Assembly: GCF_000478275.1 (NCBI RefSeq)
Contig: NZ_ASJB01000062.1
Span: 1 to 56,343 of the forward strand
Reading direction: 5' to 3'
Source: Amycolatopsis orientalis DSM 40040 = KCTC 9412
GTDB lineage: Bacteria > Actinomycetota > Actinomycetes > Mycobacteriales > Pseudonocardiaceae
DNA length: 56,343 bases
Shown here: one piece after another, positions 26,072 to 34,082 of the stretch
Position numbering within the stretch: position 1 is the stretch's first letter
How the letters are laid out: the number at the start of each line of letters is the position of its first letter
Notes under the pieces: model-generated
The model's database searches: none
What the model was told of the DNA's origin: nothing
Seen by the model: the letters and a program-made list of their open reading frames with translations, nothing else
Made by a program: the position numbers and the translations under genes

Positions 26072-26821
26072 TCACCAGGTGGGGCGCGTGGACACGCCGC
26101 CGTCCACGGTCAGGGTGTGCCCCGTGATCCACGCCGCGAGCGGTGAGGCGAGGAAGACGCAGGCGTTCGCGACGTCGGCGGGAGTGCCGAGCCTGCCCAG
26201 CGGCGCGGCCTGTTCCCAGCGGCGGACGCCGTCCGGCCAGTCGTCGCCGAGGCCCGGACGGTCGATGAGGCCGGGGGAGACGGCGTTGACGCGGATCCCC
26301 CTCGGCCCGTATTCGAGCGCGGCGGCACGGGCGTGCATGACCAGGGCGGCCTTGGCGCTGCTGTAATGCGCGTGCCCGGGCGCGGGCTGGGCGGCCTCGA
26401 TGGAGGCGATGTGGACGACGCTGCCGCCGGTCATCACCTCGGCCGCCGCCTGAGTGCAGGAGAACGCGCTGGTCAGGTTCGTGTCGAGGACGGCGCGCCA
26501 GCTCGTCACCGACATCCCCGGCAGCGGCTCGACCGGCTGCACGCCGGCGTTGTTGACCAGCGTGTCCAGCCGTCCGGTCCAGGCCGCGGCGTCGGCCACG
26601 AGCCGTCGGCAGCCGTCGTCAGCGGAAAGGTCGGCGGCGAACGCGGCGGCGGTGCCTCCCGCCGCCTCGATCCGTTCGACGAGCGCGCCCGCCGACGCCT
26701 CGTCGCGGTGGTAGTGCACGGCGACGGCGCTGCCCGCCTCGGCGAAACGCAGGGCGAGGCCCCGGCCGATACCGCCGCTGGCCCCGGTGACGAGGGTGGT
26801 CGTGCCGGTGAGGTCGAGCAT
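26072..26821 (-). CDS. Short-chain dehydrogenase/reductase (SDR)
   Basis: A 249-residue classical SDR. The NAD(P) motif is TGASGGIGRGLAL, and NNAGVQ follows at about residue 87. The catalytic set is an upstream Ser in VVHIASIEAAQ, then YSSAKAALVMHARA with the YxxxK pair. It ends with ITGHTLTVDGG as usual. An HYHRDE segment after the second strand suggests NADPH preference. I place the start at 26821, because GAAAGGA lies 6 bases upstream and the family N-terminus fits exactly. It converges on the P450 operon with 9 bases between them and lies behind an AraC gene on its own strand. It is a likely ketoreductase for the cluster, though it may be independent. Confidence 0.92.
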   Translation of the reverse strand: MLDLTGTTTLVTGASGGIGRGLALRFAEAGSAVAVHYHRDEASAGALVERIEAAGGTAAAFAADLSADDGCRRLVADAAAWTGRLDTLVNNAGVQPVEPLPGMSVTSWRAVLDTNLTSAFSCTQAAAEVMTGGSVVHIASIEAAQPAPGHAHYSSAKAALVMHARAAALEYGPRGIRVNAVSPGLIDRPGLGDDWPDGVRRWEQAAPLGRLGTPADVANACVFLASPLAAWITGHTLTVDGGVSTRPTW

Positions 26822-26965
26822 CGAGGTCCTTTCGGGCGCGTTTCGTTTCGCGGACGGCGGGGTTCGTCTGGGGTGCTGCGCCTCCCGGTTTCGGGGGGCA
26901 CTCTTGATCAGGCCGGAAGGCTCCCCTGGCAAGGTGCACCCGGACCCCGTTCCCTGGCCTTGGGA

Positions 26966-27005
26966 AGCGGGCTCCGAAGCGGTTTTCGCTGCTCCGGAGC
27001 CCGCT
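26966..27005 (-). terminator. Hairpin terminator after the AraC gene
   Basis: AGCGGGCTCCG (26966-26976) pairs with CGGAGCCCGCT (26995-27005), and an inner AGCG...CGCT extends the structure. It starts 6 bases beyond the stop codon of the minus-strand AraC gene and separates it from the SDR gene. Confidence 0.65.
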
Positions 27006-27011
27006 CGCGGG

Positions 27012-27983
27012 TCATTCGCCGTCGTGCAGTGTCCGCAGTGGTGACCGGCCGTAGGCGGCTCGATAGTAGTGCGCGAACCGGCCCGGATGGAGGAATCCCC
27101 AGCGGGCGGCGACCTCGGTGACGGTGAGCCCGGTCGTGGGATCGGCGGCCAGCAGTTCGCGATGCGCGTGGTCGAGGCGGACCCGGCGGAGGTGTTCGGT
27201 CGGGGTGGCGCCGAGATGACGGCGAAAGGCGTACTGCAGTGCCCGGATGGTGACGTGCGCGGCGGCGGCGATGTCGGCGACGGTGATCTCCCGGTGGGCG
27301 TCGGACTCGATGAAGGCGACCGCCCGGCGCACCGTCCGCGGATGGGCGTCCCGGCGGTCCCCGTCCGCGGAATCGCCGACCGCGGTGTTCGGGAACGCGG
27401 TCAGCACCGCGGCGGCGAGCATCGACTCGGCACCGGCCACGACCAGGGAGGTGCCCGCGAGCGGCGGAACCGTCCGCAGGGCCTCGGTGACGTAATCGAT
27501 GGTGGCGGTCAGATGCCGCGCGGCGGCCGGGGTCACCGGGCGCAGGTCGATGAACCGGATCCGCTCGGCCTCGGTGATCCGCGTCAGCAGCGGGAACGGA
27601 AGGGTGACGGCCTGCATGACGCCGTCGGCCCAGTGCGCCCCGAAGGGCTCGCCGTCGGGGGCCGAGGAGGCGAGGAAGACGTCGCCGGGGCCGAAGTGGT
27701 AATCGGTACCACCGCGGTGGTAGTCCATCACCATGGTGCGGGGACGGCCGACCAGCATCGCGGGCAGCGGGCCGACGCGGTAGACGATCTCGTCGGTCTG
27801 CGAGCTGTAGTCGATGGCGAAGGAACCGGCGGTCAGCCTGGAGTGGCGGAAGGAATAGCCCTTCCTGCGGCCGGTCATCCGCACACTGGGGCCGTACATC
27901 TTCACGAGGTAGTCGCCGGCGCTGTCGCAGTCGGTTGTCTGGAACGCCCAGTGCTGTGGAACCGGCATCGCCCCTGCGTACAC
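27012..27983 (-). CDS. AraC-family transcriptional regulator
   Basis: A 323-residue regulator. The N-terminal 190 residues resemble the AraC-binding-like domain (PF14525 type) that senses small molecules (DYHFGPGDVFLASS). The C-terminal part has two helix-turn-helix motifs (ITVADIAAAAHVTIRALQYA and TVTEVAARWGFLHPGRFAHY), followed by the typical RSPLRTL end. The first usable start is the GTG at 27983; the ATG at 27968 (MPVPQHWAF) is an alternative with AGGGG very close to it. A CACCGGT-TC-ACCGGTG inverted repeat lies at 27981-27996, at the start codon, and could be its own operator. It may control the neighbouring SDR or the P450 cluster. Confidence 0.88.
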   Translation of the reverse strand: MYAGAMPVPQHWAFQTTDCDSAGDYLVKMYGPSVRMTGRRKGYSFRHSRLTAGSFAIDYSSQTDEIVYRVGPLPAMLVGRPRTMVMDYHRGGTDYHFGPGDVFLASSAPDGEPFGAHWADGVMQAVTLPFPLLTRITEAERIRFIDLRPVTPAAARHLTATIDYVTEALRTVPPLAGTSLVVAGAESMLAAAVLTAFPNTAVGDSADGDRRDAHPRTVRRAVAFIESDAHREITVADIAAAAHVTIRALQYAFRRHLGATPTEHLRRVRLDHAHRELLAADPTTGLTVTEVAARWGFLHPGRFAHYYRAAYGRSPLRTLHDGE

Positions 27984-28019
27984 CGGTTCACCGGTGCTTG
28001 GGAGCCCGCATTTAGGTGA

Positions 28020-29201
28020 CTAAACGCGTTTCCGCAGGGCGAGGACACCCGAAGCGAGGAGGAAGACCAGGCCCGCCAGGACGTAGCAGTTCCCCAGCCA
28101 CTGCTGGGCCGTCGTCCACGTCTGGCCGGGCCGGTCGAACGCGGGGAAGTACCGGAACGGCGCGGCGACGAAGACCGTCGCGACGACCCCGGTGACGGCG
28201 AGCCAGGCCAGCGCCCGGCGATGGTCGCGGCGGTGGAGGACCACGCAGGCCGCGGTGGTGAACAGCGCCGGGGCGATCCACACCCAGTGATGCGACCACG
28301 ACGTCGGCGAGATGAGCAGGGCGAAGGTCGCGTTGAGCAGCAGCGCCTGCACGAGGGAGGAGCGGTACATCGTCAGCGTCACCAGCGCCAGCAGCACGAT
28401 GGTCAGGACGAGCCACAACGGCTTCGCGGCGGCCGAGTCGACGCCGAACCGCGCCAGTACGGCCTGCAGGGTCTGGTTGGTGTGGAACGACGTGCCGCTG
28501 ATCCCCGACGCTCCGGCGAAGCCGCCGAACCAGTAGCGGGCGGAGGCTTCCGGGGCGATCGCGAACGCGACGGCCGAAGCGGTCACGAAGGTGCCCACGG
28601 CGGTCAGCGCGCCGCGATAATCCTTGCGCACCAGGAAGAAGAGCAGGAACGCCATCGGCGTCAGCTTGACGGCCGCGGCGAGACCGACGCCGATACCCCG
28701 GTAACGGCCCCGCGCCAGCAGGCAGTCGGCCGCGACGAGCCCCATCAGCAGCAGGTTGATCTGGCCGAAACCGAGGGTCTGGCGGACCGGTTCGAGGAAG
28801 AGCGACGGCGTGACCGCCAGCGCCGCGACGAGCAGCGCCTTCCGCCGGTCGCCGGACGGCCACAGGACACGGGTGATCGCGTAGAAGGTGATCCCCAGCG
28901 CGGCCAGGCTGAGCGCGAACAGCAGGATGACCGCGCCGGTCCACGGGAGCAGCGCCAGCGGGGTGAGCAGCAGCGCGGCGAACGGGGGATAGATGAACAG
29001 CAGCGGGATCCCGGCGTCCGAAAGCGGCAGGGCGCCGTAGAGATCGCCGCCCTTCCAGAGGGCGTCGACGCCGAAGCGGTAGATCTCGAGGTCGCTGTGG
29101 GAGTCGCCCGTCGTCGCCCAGGCCACGGCGCACGCCATCGCCAGTGCGGCGAACGCGCCGAGGGACCACGAGGTCCGCCCGCGCGACGTGGCGGGAAGCA
29201 T
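28020..29201 (-). CDS. GT87-type polyprenol-phosphate-dependent glycosyltransferase
   Basis: A 393-residue integral membrane protein with about 10 hydrophobic segments. The signature of the GT87/DUF2029 alpha-mannosyltransferase family is visible: a first extracytoplasmic loop with DSHSDLEIYRFGVDALWKGG (the Asp-rich catalytic loop) and IYPPFAALLLTPLALLPW, then GFGQINLLLMGLV and AAAVKLTPMAFLLFFLVRKD. These enzymes use polyprenyl-phosphate-mannose or arabinose on the outer side of the membrane to build lipomannan, arabinomannan or glycolipids. It is monocistronic on the minus strand. Its upstream region is the palindrome-rich gap at 29202-29619. Confidence 0.88.
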   Translation of the reverse strand: MLPATSRGRTSWSLGAFAALAMACAVAWATTGDSHSDLEIYRFGVDALWKGGDLYGALPLSDAGIPLLFIYPPFAALLLTPLALLPWTGAVILLFALSLAALGITFYAITRVLWPSGDRRKALLVAALAVTPSLFLEPVRQTLGFGQINLLLMGLVAADCLLARGRYRGIGVGLAAAVKLTPMAFLLFFLVRKDYRGALTAVGTFVTASAVAFAIAPEASARYWFGGFAGASGISGTSFHTNQTLQAVLARFGVDSAAAKPLWLVLTIVLLALVTLTMYRSSLVQALLLNATFALLISPTSWSHHWVWIAPALFTTAACVVLHRRDHRRALAWLAVTGVVATVFVAAPFRYFPAFDRPGQTWTTAQQWLGNCYVLAGLVFLLASGVLALRKRV

Positions 29202-29315
29202 CGCGTGGTGGCCCCTTCAACGGCGGTGAACGCCCCGAACTGTACCTGGACGGTGGACCGGTGCCCGCTCACGAGTCCTTCGCGACGTGGCCGCGAGTGG
29301 CAGATGGGCTCTGGT

Positions 29316-29361
29316 CTCGTGAGTGGTAATGAGGGTTAGAACCGTCATTACCACTCACGAG
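29316..29361. repeat. Long intergenic palindrome, family P (copy 5)
   Basis: A 46-base palindrome with GAGTGGTAATGAGGGTT on the left and AACCGTCATTACCACTC on the right, so one base pair of the arm is mismatched (G opposite G). It is identical to copy 6, including that mismatch, which points to a recent local duplication. Confidence 0.9.
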
Positions 29362-29417
29362 TCCTGTGCGGGGGGCGTGTGGTGGGGGCTGGGTCTGTTC
29401 GGGTGGAGGGTGTCGCG

Positions 29418-29466
29418 AGGGCCTCCTTTGCGACGTTGACCGTCTCAAAGGGGGCCTTTGCGACGT
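29418..29466. repeat. Imperfect inverted repeat with a 30-base direct repeat
   Basis: AGGGCCTCCTTTG (29418-29430) pairs with CAAAGGGGGCCTT (29446-29458) with two mismatches, and CTTTGCGACGT recurs at 29426 and 29456, exactly 30 bases apart. It sits between palindrome copies 5 and 6 and resembles the family G hairpins in composition. Confidence 0.6.
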
Positions 29467-29494
29467 AGCCGTGAGTGAGCGGGCGGGTTCCGGT

Positions 29495-29540
29495 CTCGTG
29501 AGTGGTAATGAGGGTTAGAACCGTCATTACCACTCACGAG
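29495..29540. repeat. Long intergenic palindrome, family P (copy 6)
   Basis: Identical over 46 bases to copy 5. It lies 80 bases before the AraC start codon and 34 bases before the DasR-like box, so it is upstream of a gene rather than at a 3' end. Confidence 0.9.
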
Positions 29541-29573
29541 AAACGACTTCCGTCGGCAGCGGCGGCCTCGCGT

Positions 29574-29589
29574 ATTGGTCTAGACTTTT
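29574..29589 (+). promoter_or_regulatory. DasR-like operator (dre-type box)
   Basis: ATTGGTCTAGACTTTT matches 12 of 16 bases of the DasR-responsive element as I recall it (ACTGGTCTAGACCACT), with the central TTGGTCTAGAC nearly intact. It lies 30 bases before the AraC start codon, where a repressor could block transcription. DasR governs chitin and N-acetylglucosamine genes, which fits the chitin-binding domain of the dioxygenase encoded downstream. Confidence 0.45.
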
Positions 29590-29619
29590 CATCTCCCAGT
29601 GTGGTGAAAGGGACGGTCC

Positions 29620-30525
29620 ATGCGCGGAACGACGGTGTTGCCGAGGACGCCTTGCCTGCAGCCGAAGGCGGGCGAATTGCCTTTGCACCGGCTGGAGGTC
29701 CGCGCGCCGGACGCCCTGCCGTTCACGGTCGGCACCTTCGACACGATCGGGCCGATGTCACGGGCGGATTTCCCGCATCGGCACACCTTCTACGAAATCG
29801 TCCACGTCACCGGCGGGACCGGTGACCACGTCGTCGATTTCACCCGCTGGGAATTGGGGCCGCCACAACTCGCGGTCATCACACCGGGGCAGGTACATCA
29901 TTGGGATGCCCGCGGTCTCAGCGGGGACGTGGTCCTGTTCACCGACGATTTCCTCCTCGAACATCCGGCGGATCGCGAAACACTGCGAAGACTGAGTCAA
30001 CAGCCGTGGCGGCTCGGTGAACGCGCGGCCGAGGAGACGGCGAGGCTGATCACCGAATTGGTCGAGGAGTTCCGCCATGGCGGACAGGGCACCGAATCGG
30101 TGCTGCGGGCCCTGATGCACGTCCTGATCGTGCGGGCAGGACGGCTTCCGGGACTGGCCGACGCGCGCCCGCCCGCGCGGGCACAGGCGGTGGGGACGGA
30201 ATTCGCCCGCCTGCTCGGCCGTCCCGACCTCGGCCTGTGGTCGGTCGGCGCGCTCGCGGAACGGATCGGGGTCACCCCGGGATATCTGACGGACGCGGTG
30301 AAAACGGCGACCGGCCGGACGGCGGCGCAGTTGATGCGCGAGGCCAGGACGCGGGAGGCGAAACGATTCCTGCGCGGTACCGATCTCTCGGTACGGCAGG
30401 TGGCCAGCCGCGTCGGCTTCGCGGATCCCGCGTATTTCTGCCGGTTCTTCCGGCGGGAAACGGGGTTGAGCCCCGGTGATTATCGCCGGACCGGAGACGC
30501 GCCCCCGGAGATTCACCACGACTGA
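29620..30525 (+). CDS. AraC-family regulator with N-terminal cupin
   Basis: A 301-residue regulator. The N-terminal half is a cupin-type sensor (PHRHTFYEIVHVTGGTGDH, PGQVHHWD); the C-terminal half has two helix-turn-helix motifs (GALAERIGVTPGYLTDAVKT and VRQVASRVGFADPAYFCRFF). The protein ends in a typical TGLSPGDYRR segment. GAAAGGGA stands before the ATG. Sugar or aromatic effectors are common for this type. The intradiol dioxygenase gene lies 78 bases downstream on the same strand and is its most likely target. A possible DasR box in its own promoter would place it under amino-sugar control. Confidence 0.9.
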   Translation: MRGTTVLPRTPCLQPKAGELPLHRLEVRAPDALPFTVGTFDTIGPMSRADFPHRHTFYEIVHVTGGTGDHVVDFTRWELGPPQLAVITPGQVHHWDARGLSGDVVLFTDDFLLEHPADRETLRRLSQQPWRLGERAAEETARLITELVEEFRHGGQGTESVLRALMHVLIVRAGRLPGLADARPPARAQAVGTEFARLLGRPDLGLWSVGALAERIGVTPGYLTDAVKTATGRTAAQLMREARTREAKRFLRGTDLSVRQVASRVGFADPAYFCRFFRRETGLSPGDYRRTGDAPPEIHHD

Positions 30526-30603
30526 CCAAGTCAGTCCATCGTCCGCAGCTGATCTTCTCCATACCGTCGAGGGTGATTCCCGAAGCCCCCACGAGGAGCA
30601 GGT

Positions 30604-31446
30604 ATGGACGAAGAGAACAAGCTCAGCCGGAAGACCGTGCTGAAGGCCGCGCTCGCCGCGGGTGTGGCGGCTCCGGTCGCGCTGATCGGTGGCCCGGCCC
30701 TCGCCCGCACCACCGTCGCGAACGGCCAGGCCCCCGAGCTGACCCCGGCCTGTGACGACGGTGACGACCCGACCCCGCCGCAGACCGAAGGTCCTTATTT
30801 CAAGCCGAACTCCCCACAGCGCACCTCGCTCGTCACGCCGGGCACGCAGGGGACGAGGCTCACCGTGTCCGGCTACGTCTTCGGTCTCGGCTGCCTGCCG
30901 ATCGCGCGGGCACTGCTGGACTTCTGGCAGGCGGACGTCAACGGCGCCTACGACAACGTGGGGTACACCTTCCGCGGTCACCAGTTCACCAACGACCAGG
31001 GCGCGTTCACGCTGAGCACGATCGTGCCCGGTCTGTACCCCGGCCGTACCCGGCACATCCACGTCAAGGTGCAGGCGCCCGGCAGGCCGGTGCTGACCAC
31101 GCAGCTCTACTTCCCCAACGAGCCGCGCAACAACACCGACTCGATCTTCGATCCGCGCCTGCTGATGACCGTGCGGGACGCGGGCACGGCCAAGGAGGCC
31201 GCGTTCGACTTCGTGCTCAACGTGCCGCAGACGCCGACGTCGACCTCCCGGCCGACCAGTACGACGCCGACGACGTCGACCTCGACCTCCAATCCGCCCG
31301 GCGGGACGACCTGGGCGGCGGGAACCGGCTATTCCGCGGGCGCCCGGGTCACTTACAGCGGTCGCGGTTACGTGTGCTTGCAGGGGCACACGGCCCAGCC
31401 TGGCTGGGAACCGCCCGTCACGCCCGCGTTGTGGCGCGCGGAGTGA
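30604..31446 (+). CDS. Tat-secreted intradiol dioxygenase with chitin-binding CBM5/12 domain
   Basis: A 280-residue exported enzyme. After a signal (KLSRKTVLKAALAAGVAA) comes an intradiol ring-cleavage dioxygenase domain (about 50-205): PQTEGPYFKPNSP with the first Tyr ligand, LLDFWQADVNGAYDN, YTFRGHQFTNDQGAF with the second, and RTRHIHVKVQAPG with two His ligands for Fe(III). A Ser/Thr/Pro linker (about 208-232) leads to a C-terminal CBM5/12-type module (TWAAGTGYSAGARVTYSGRG, then GWEPPVTPALWR) that binds chitin or cellulose. Such secreted two-domain dioxygenases are known in Streptomyces and open catechols from plant material. GAGGAGCAGGT precedes the ATG. Confidence 0.93.
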   Translation: MDEENKLSRKTVLKAALAAGVAAPVALIGGPALARTTVANGQAPELTPACDDGDDPTPPQTEGPYFKPNSPQRTSLVTPGTQGTRLTVSGYVFGLGCLPIARALLDFWQADVNGAYDNVGYTFRGHQFTNDQGAFTLSTIVPGLYPGRTRHIHVKVQAPGRPVLTTQLYFPNEPRNNTDSIFDPRLLMTVRDAGTAKEAAFDFVLNVPQTPTSTSRPTSTTPTTSTSTSNPPGGTTWAAGTGYSAGARVTYSGRGYVCLQGHTAQPGWEPPVTPALWRAE

Positions 31447-31474
31447 CGCACGGCCGCTGTGGAGGGAGATAGAC

Positions 31475-31527
31475 GCGGGCGGACTCCGGCCGCCGGGACC
31501 CACACCCCGGCGGCGGGGTCCGCCCGC
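31475..31527 (+). terminator. Terminator hairpin after the dioxygenase gene
   Basis: A long GC-rich imperfect stem (GCGGGCGGACTCCGG paired with CGGGGTCCGCCCGC and inner CCGCCGGG/CCCGGCGG) is followed by CTTTCC. It begins 29 bases after the dioxygenase stop codon. Confidence 0.7.
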
Positions 31528-31537
31528 CTTTCCGCGC

Positions 31538-31559
31538 GGGGTGGGGTTTTCCCCACCCC
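31538..31559. repeat. GGGGTGGGG-TTTT-CCCCACCCC hairpin
   Basis: A perfect 9-base stem with a TTTT loop lies 11 bases behind the previous terminator and about 85 bases before the erythromycin esterase gene. It may be a second terminator, or an element in the esterase leader. Confidence 0.6.
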
Positions 31560-31643
31560 CAAGTAGGAGCTTCGCTACAGCGCGCCCGCCCCGGTCCGCG
31601 GACGATGATCGGTTTCGACATCGGAGCGAAGGGGTGAAACGGT

Positions 31644-32993
31644 ATGACGGACAACCGGAAGCGTTGGGGGAGAAGGGGAGTGATCGCCGCCGCGGTGGTG
31701 CTCACCGGCGCGGTGCTCGCGCCCGTGGCGAGCCCGGCTTTCGCGGCGGACACGGACACGGCCACGGCCTGGCGCGACCCGGTGCGGTCGCTGGACCGGG
31801 CGGCGCATCCGCTGCGCTCGACCGAGCCCGGCCGGAACACCGCCGACCTGCGGGCGCTGGGCGGGATGATCGGTGCCGCGAAGGTGGTCGGCCTCGGCGA
31901 GGCGACGCACGGCTCGCACGAGTTCTTCACCATGAAGGAGCGGGTGTTCCGTTATCTCGTCGAGGAGAAGGGATTCCGGGCCTTCGCGCTGGAACTGAGC
32001 TGGTCCGCGGGGCTGGAGATCGACGAGTACGTCCAGAATGGCCATGGCGACGCCCGCGAACTCGCGAAGCGGACGTTGGCCGGTTCCCCCTGGGACCGCG
32101 AAGAGTTCGTGAGCCTGATCCGGTGGATGCGCGATTACAACCGCGCCCACCCCGGCCGCACCGTGCACTTCGTCGGCGACGATCTCGGCGCGCCTTCGGT
32201 GAACGACGGGTTCTTCGCCAGGATCACCGACTACGTGCGGCAGCACCATCCGGCGGCGCTGCCCCGGCTTGAGCGGCTCTACACCGGCCTGCGCCCGATC
32301 GACGACGCGTTCGCCTACCTGCGCAAACCGCTCGACGAACGACTGCGCCTCGCCACCCAGGCCGAGGAGGCCCAGAAACTGATCGAGGGCCTGTCCGGCG
32401 CGGACGCCCTGGACTGGACCGGCCAGCACGCCCGGTTCGTCGCGCAGACCGCCCGGTTCCTCGCCGTCGACCTCGCGGATCCGCACGGCCTGCCCGCCGC
32501 GCAGATCCTGCGCGACCGGGCGATGGCGCAGAACGTCGCCTGGTGGCAACGGCGGACCGGCCACAAGATCCTGCTCTCCGCGCACAACGGCCACGTCTCC
32601 TACGTCACCGACAATCCGGGGCTGTACCCGAAGACCCAGGGCGCCTTCCTGCGCGAAACGCTGGGCCGGGACTACCTGCCGATCGGGTTCAGCTTCGACC
32701 GGGGTTCGTTCCTGTCCAAGGACAAGGCGCTCGAGGGCGAGTGGAAACGCTTCTCCGTCCCCGCCGCGCCGTCCGGCTCGAACGAGCACACCCTCGACCA
32801 GGTCCGGTTCGAGGACTTCTACCTCGACGTCCGCACCGCGCCGCCGTCCGCGCGCACCTGGCTGGACACCGCCCGGCCCACGCGCACCATCGGCACGCAG
32901 TTCCCCGTCGATCCCGCGGCCATCTCGCTCGGGCGGTCCTACGACGTCGTCATCCACCTGCACGACGTCCGCCAGGCCGATCTGAGAAGGTAG
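31644..32993 (+). CDS. Erythromycin esterase family protein, exported
   Basis: A 449-residue protein with a signal peptide (IAAAVVLTGAVLAPVASPAF). The EreA/EreB-type motifs are present: GLGEATHGSHEFF with the catalytic His, FRAFALELSWSAG with the Glu, a VGDDLG segment, and LLSAHNGHVSYV with the second conserved His. Family members hydrolyse macrolide lactones without a metal; many environmental homologues have unknown substrates. Secretion is unusual compared with the cytoplasmic resistance enzymes and suggests that it acts on an external compound or on the organism's own envelope. GAAGGGG lies before the ATG. Its flanking genes run in the same direction but are not closely spaced, so it is probably transcribed alone. 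Confidence 0.9.
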   Translation: MTDNRKRWGRRGVIAAAVVLTGAVLAPVASPAFAADTDTATAWRDPVRSLDRAAHPLRSTEPGRNTADLRALGGMIGAAKVVGLGEATHGSHEFFTMKERVFRYLVEEKGFRAFALELSWSAGLEIDEYVQNGHGDARELAKRTLAGSPWDREEFVSLIRWMRDYNRAHPGRTVHFVGDDLGAPSVNDGFFARITDYVRQHHPAALPRLERLYTGLRPIDDAFAYLRKPLDERLRLATQAEEAQKLIEGLSGADALDWTGQHARFVAQTARFLAVDLADPHGLPAAQILRDRAMAQNVAWWQRRTGHKILLSAHNGHVSYVTDNPGLYPKTQGAFLRETLGRDYLPIGFSFDRGSFLSKDKALEGEWKRFSVPAAPSGSNEHTLDQVRFEDFYLDVRTAPPSARTWLDTARPTRTIGTQFPVDPAAISLGRSYDVVIHLHDVRQADLRR

Positions 32994-33113
32994 TGACACC
33001 GCGCCCGTTTAGGGGTTTTTAACCCGGTTTGCCTGGCGGGCCGCGGCGGATCTCGGTAGTAGTCGAAGTGTTCCGGTACCCCCTGTTCCAGTACCCAGCG
33101 GAGGAAATCCCTG

Positions 33114-34076
33114 ATGTTCAAACGGATGCTCAGCGCCTTCGGGGTCGGCGGCCCGTCCGTCGACACCGTGCTCGACTCGCCGCACGCCGTTCCCGGCGAG
33201 GTGATCACCGGCGAGGTCCGCATCCAGGGCGGTTCGAGTGACGCCCAGATCGAGGAGATCCTGCTTTCGCTGGTCACCCGGGTCGAGGTGGAGCACGGCG
33301 ACCACGAGCGTGCCGGGACCGCGGAGTTCCTGCGGGTCAGCGCGGGTCACCGGGTGCCGGTGACGGCCGGGCAGCTCACGACGGTCCCGTTCCGGATCGC
33401 CCTGCCGTGGGAGACGCCGATCAGCGCGGTGGGCGGGCGGGAGCTGCCGGGCGTGGTCGTCGGCGTGCGCACCGAACTCGTCATCGCCGGCGCGCCGGAC
33501 AAGGGCGACCTCGACCCGGTGCTCGTCGGGCCGCTGGAATCGCAGGACCGGGTGCTGGAGGCGTTCGGGGAGCTGGGCTTCTCCTTCCGCAGCGCCGACG
33601 TCGAAGCCGGGCGGCTGCACGGGGTCCGGCAGGAACTCGGGTTCTTCCAGGAGATCGAGTTCTTCCCGCCGTCGCGCTACGCCGGCCGCGTCGGCCAGGT
33701 GGAGCTGACCTTCGTCGCGAGCCAGGACGACCTCGTGGTGGTGCTGGAGGCGGACAGGCGCGGTGGCATGTTCCGCTCCGGCGGAGACTCCTTCGGCCGT
33801 TTCCACGTCTCGCACGAGGAAGCGCTGAGCACCGACTGGGCCGCGGCCATCGACGGCTGGCTGGCCAAGGTCGCCGAATCCGGCGGCGGGCACGCCATGT
33901 TCGGCGGGCACCAGGAGCACTACGGCCACGACTACGACCACCACGGTCACCACGGCAGGCGTGGTCCCGGGATGGGCGGCATGGTCGCCGGGGCCGCGGC
34001 CGGTGTGGTGGGCGGCATGATCCTCGGCGAGGTCATGGAGGACGTCTTCGACGGCGGTGAGGGCTTCGAGGAGTGA
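33114..34076 (+). CDS. Spo0M-like sporulation/arrestin-fold protein with His-rich tail
   Basis: A 320-residue protein. Residues about 1-240 match the Spo0M family, which has an arrestin-like double beta-sandwich (MFKRMLSAFGVGGPSVDTVL, VITGEVRIQGGSSDAQIEEI, PWETPISAVGGRELPGV). The last 80 residues are odd: a His-rich stretch (GGHQEHYGHDYDHHGHHGRR) then a glycine-zipper hydrophobic segment (GGMVAGAAAGVVGGMILGEV) and an acidic end. The His cluster could bind Ni, Zn or Cu and the Gly-rich part could insert into a membrane; both are inference. GGAGG precedes the ATG. A family P palindrome ends the gene. Its role in actinomycetes is probably in sporulation or envelope stress. Confidence 0.85.
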   Translation: MFKRMLSAFGVGGPSVDTVLDSPHAVPGEVITGEVRIQGGSSDAQIEEILLSLVTRVEVEHGDHERAGTAEFLRVSAGHRVPVTAGQLTTVPFRIALPWETPISAVGGRELPGVVVGVRTELVIAGAPDKGDLDPVLVGPLESQDRVLEAFGELGFSFRSADVEAGRLHGVRQELGFFQEIEFFPPSRYAGRVGQVELTFVASQDDLVVVLEADRRGGMFRSGGDSFGRFHVSHEEALSTDWAAAIDGWLAKVAESGGGHAMFGGHQEHYGHDYDHHGHHGRRGPGMGGMVAGAAAGVVGGMILGEVMEDVFDGGEGFEE

Positions 34077-34082
34077 CCCAGG

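Larger units (their letters stand above)
29202..29619. other. Divergent intergenic region (418 bases) with two palindromes and a DasR-like site
   Basis: This gap lies between the starts of the GT87 and AraC genes, so it should hold two promoters. It contains two family P palindromes 179 bases apart, a weaker inverted repeat between them (29418-29466) and a DasR-like box at 29574. I see no gene: the short frames over the palindromes are only reflections of the repeats. Confidence 0.8.

Noticed and set aside
29316..29540. Palindrome pair as terminal inverted repeats of an insertion sequence
   Set aside because: The 130 bases between them contain no transposase frame and each copy is itself a complete palindrome.
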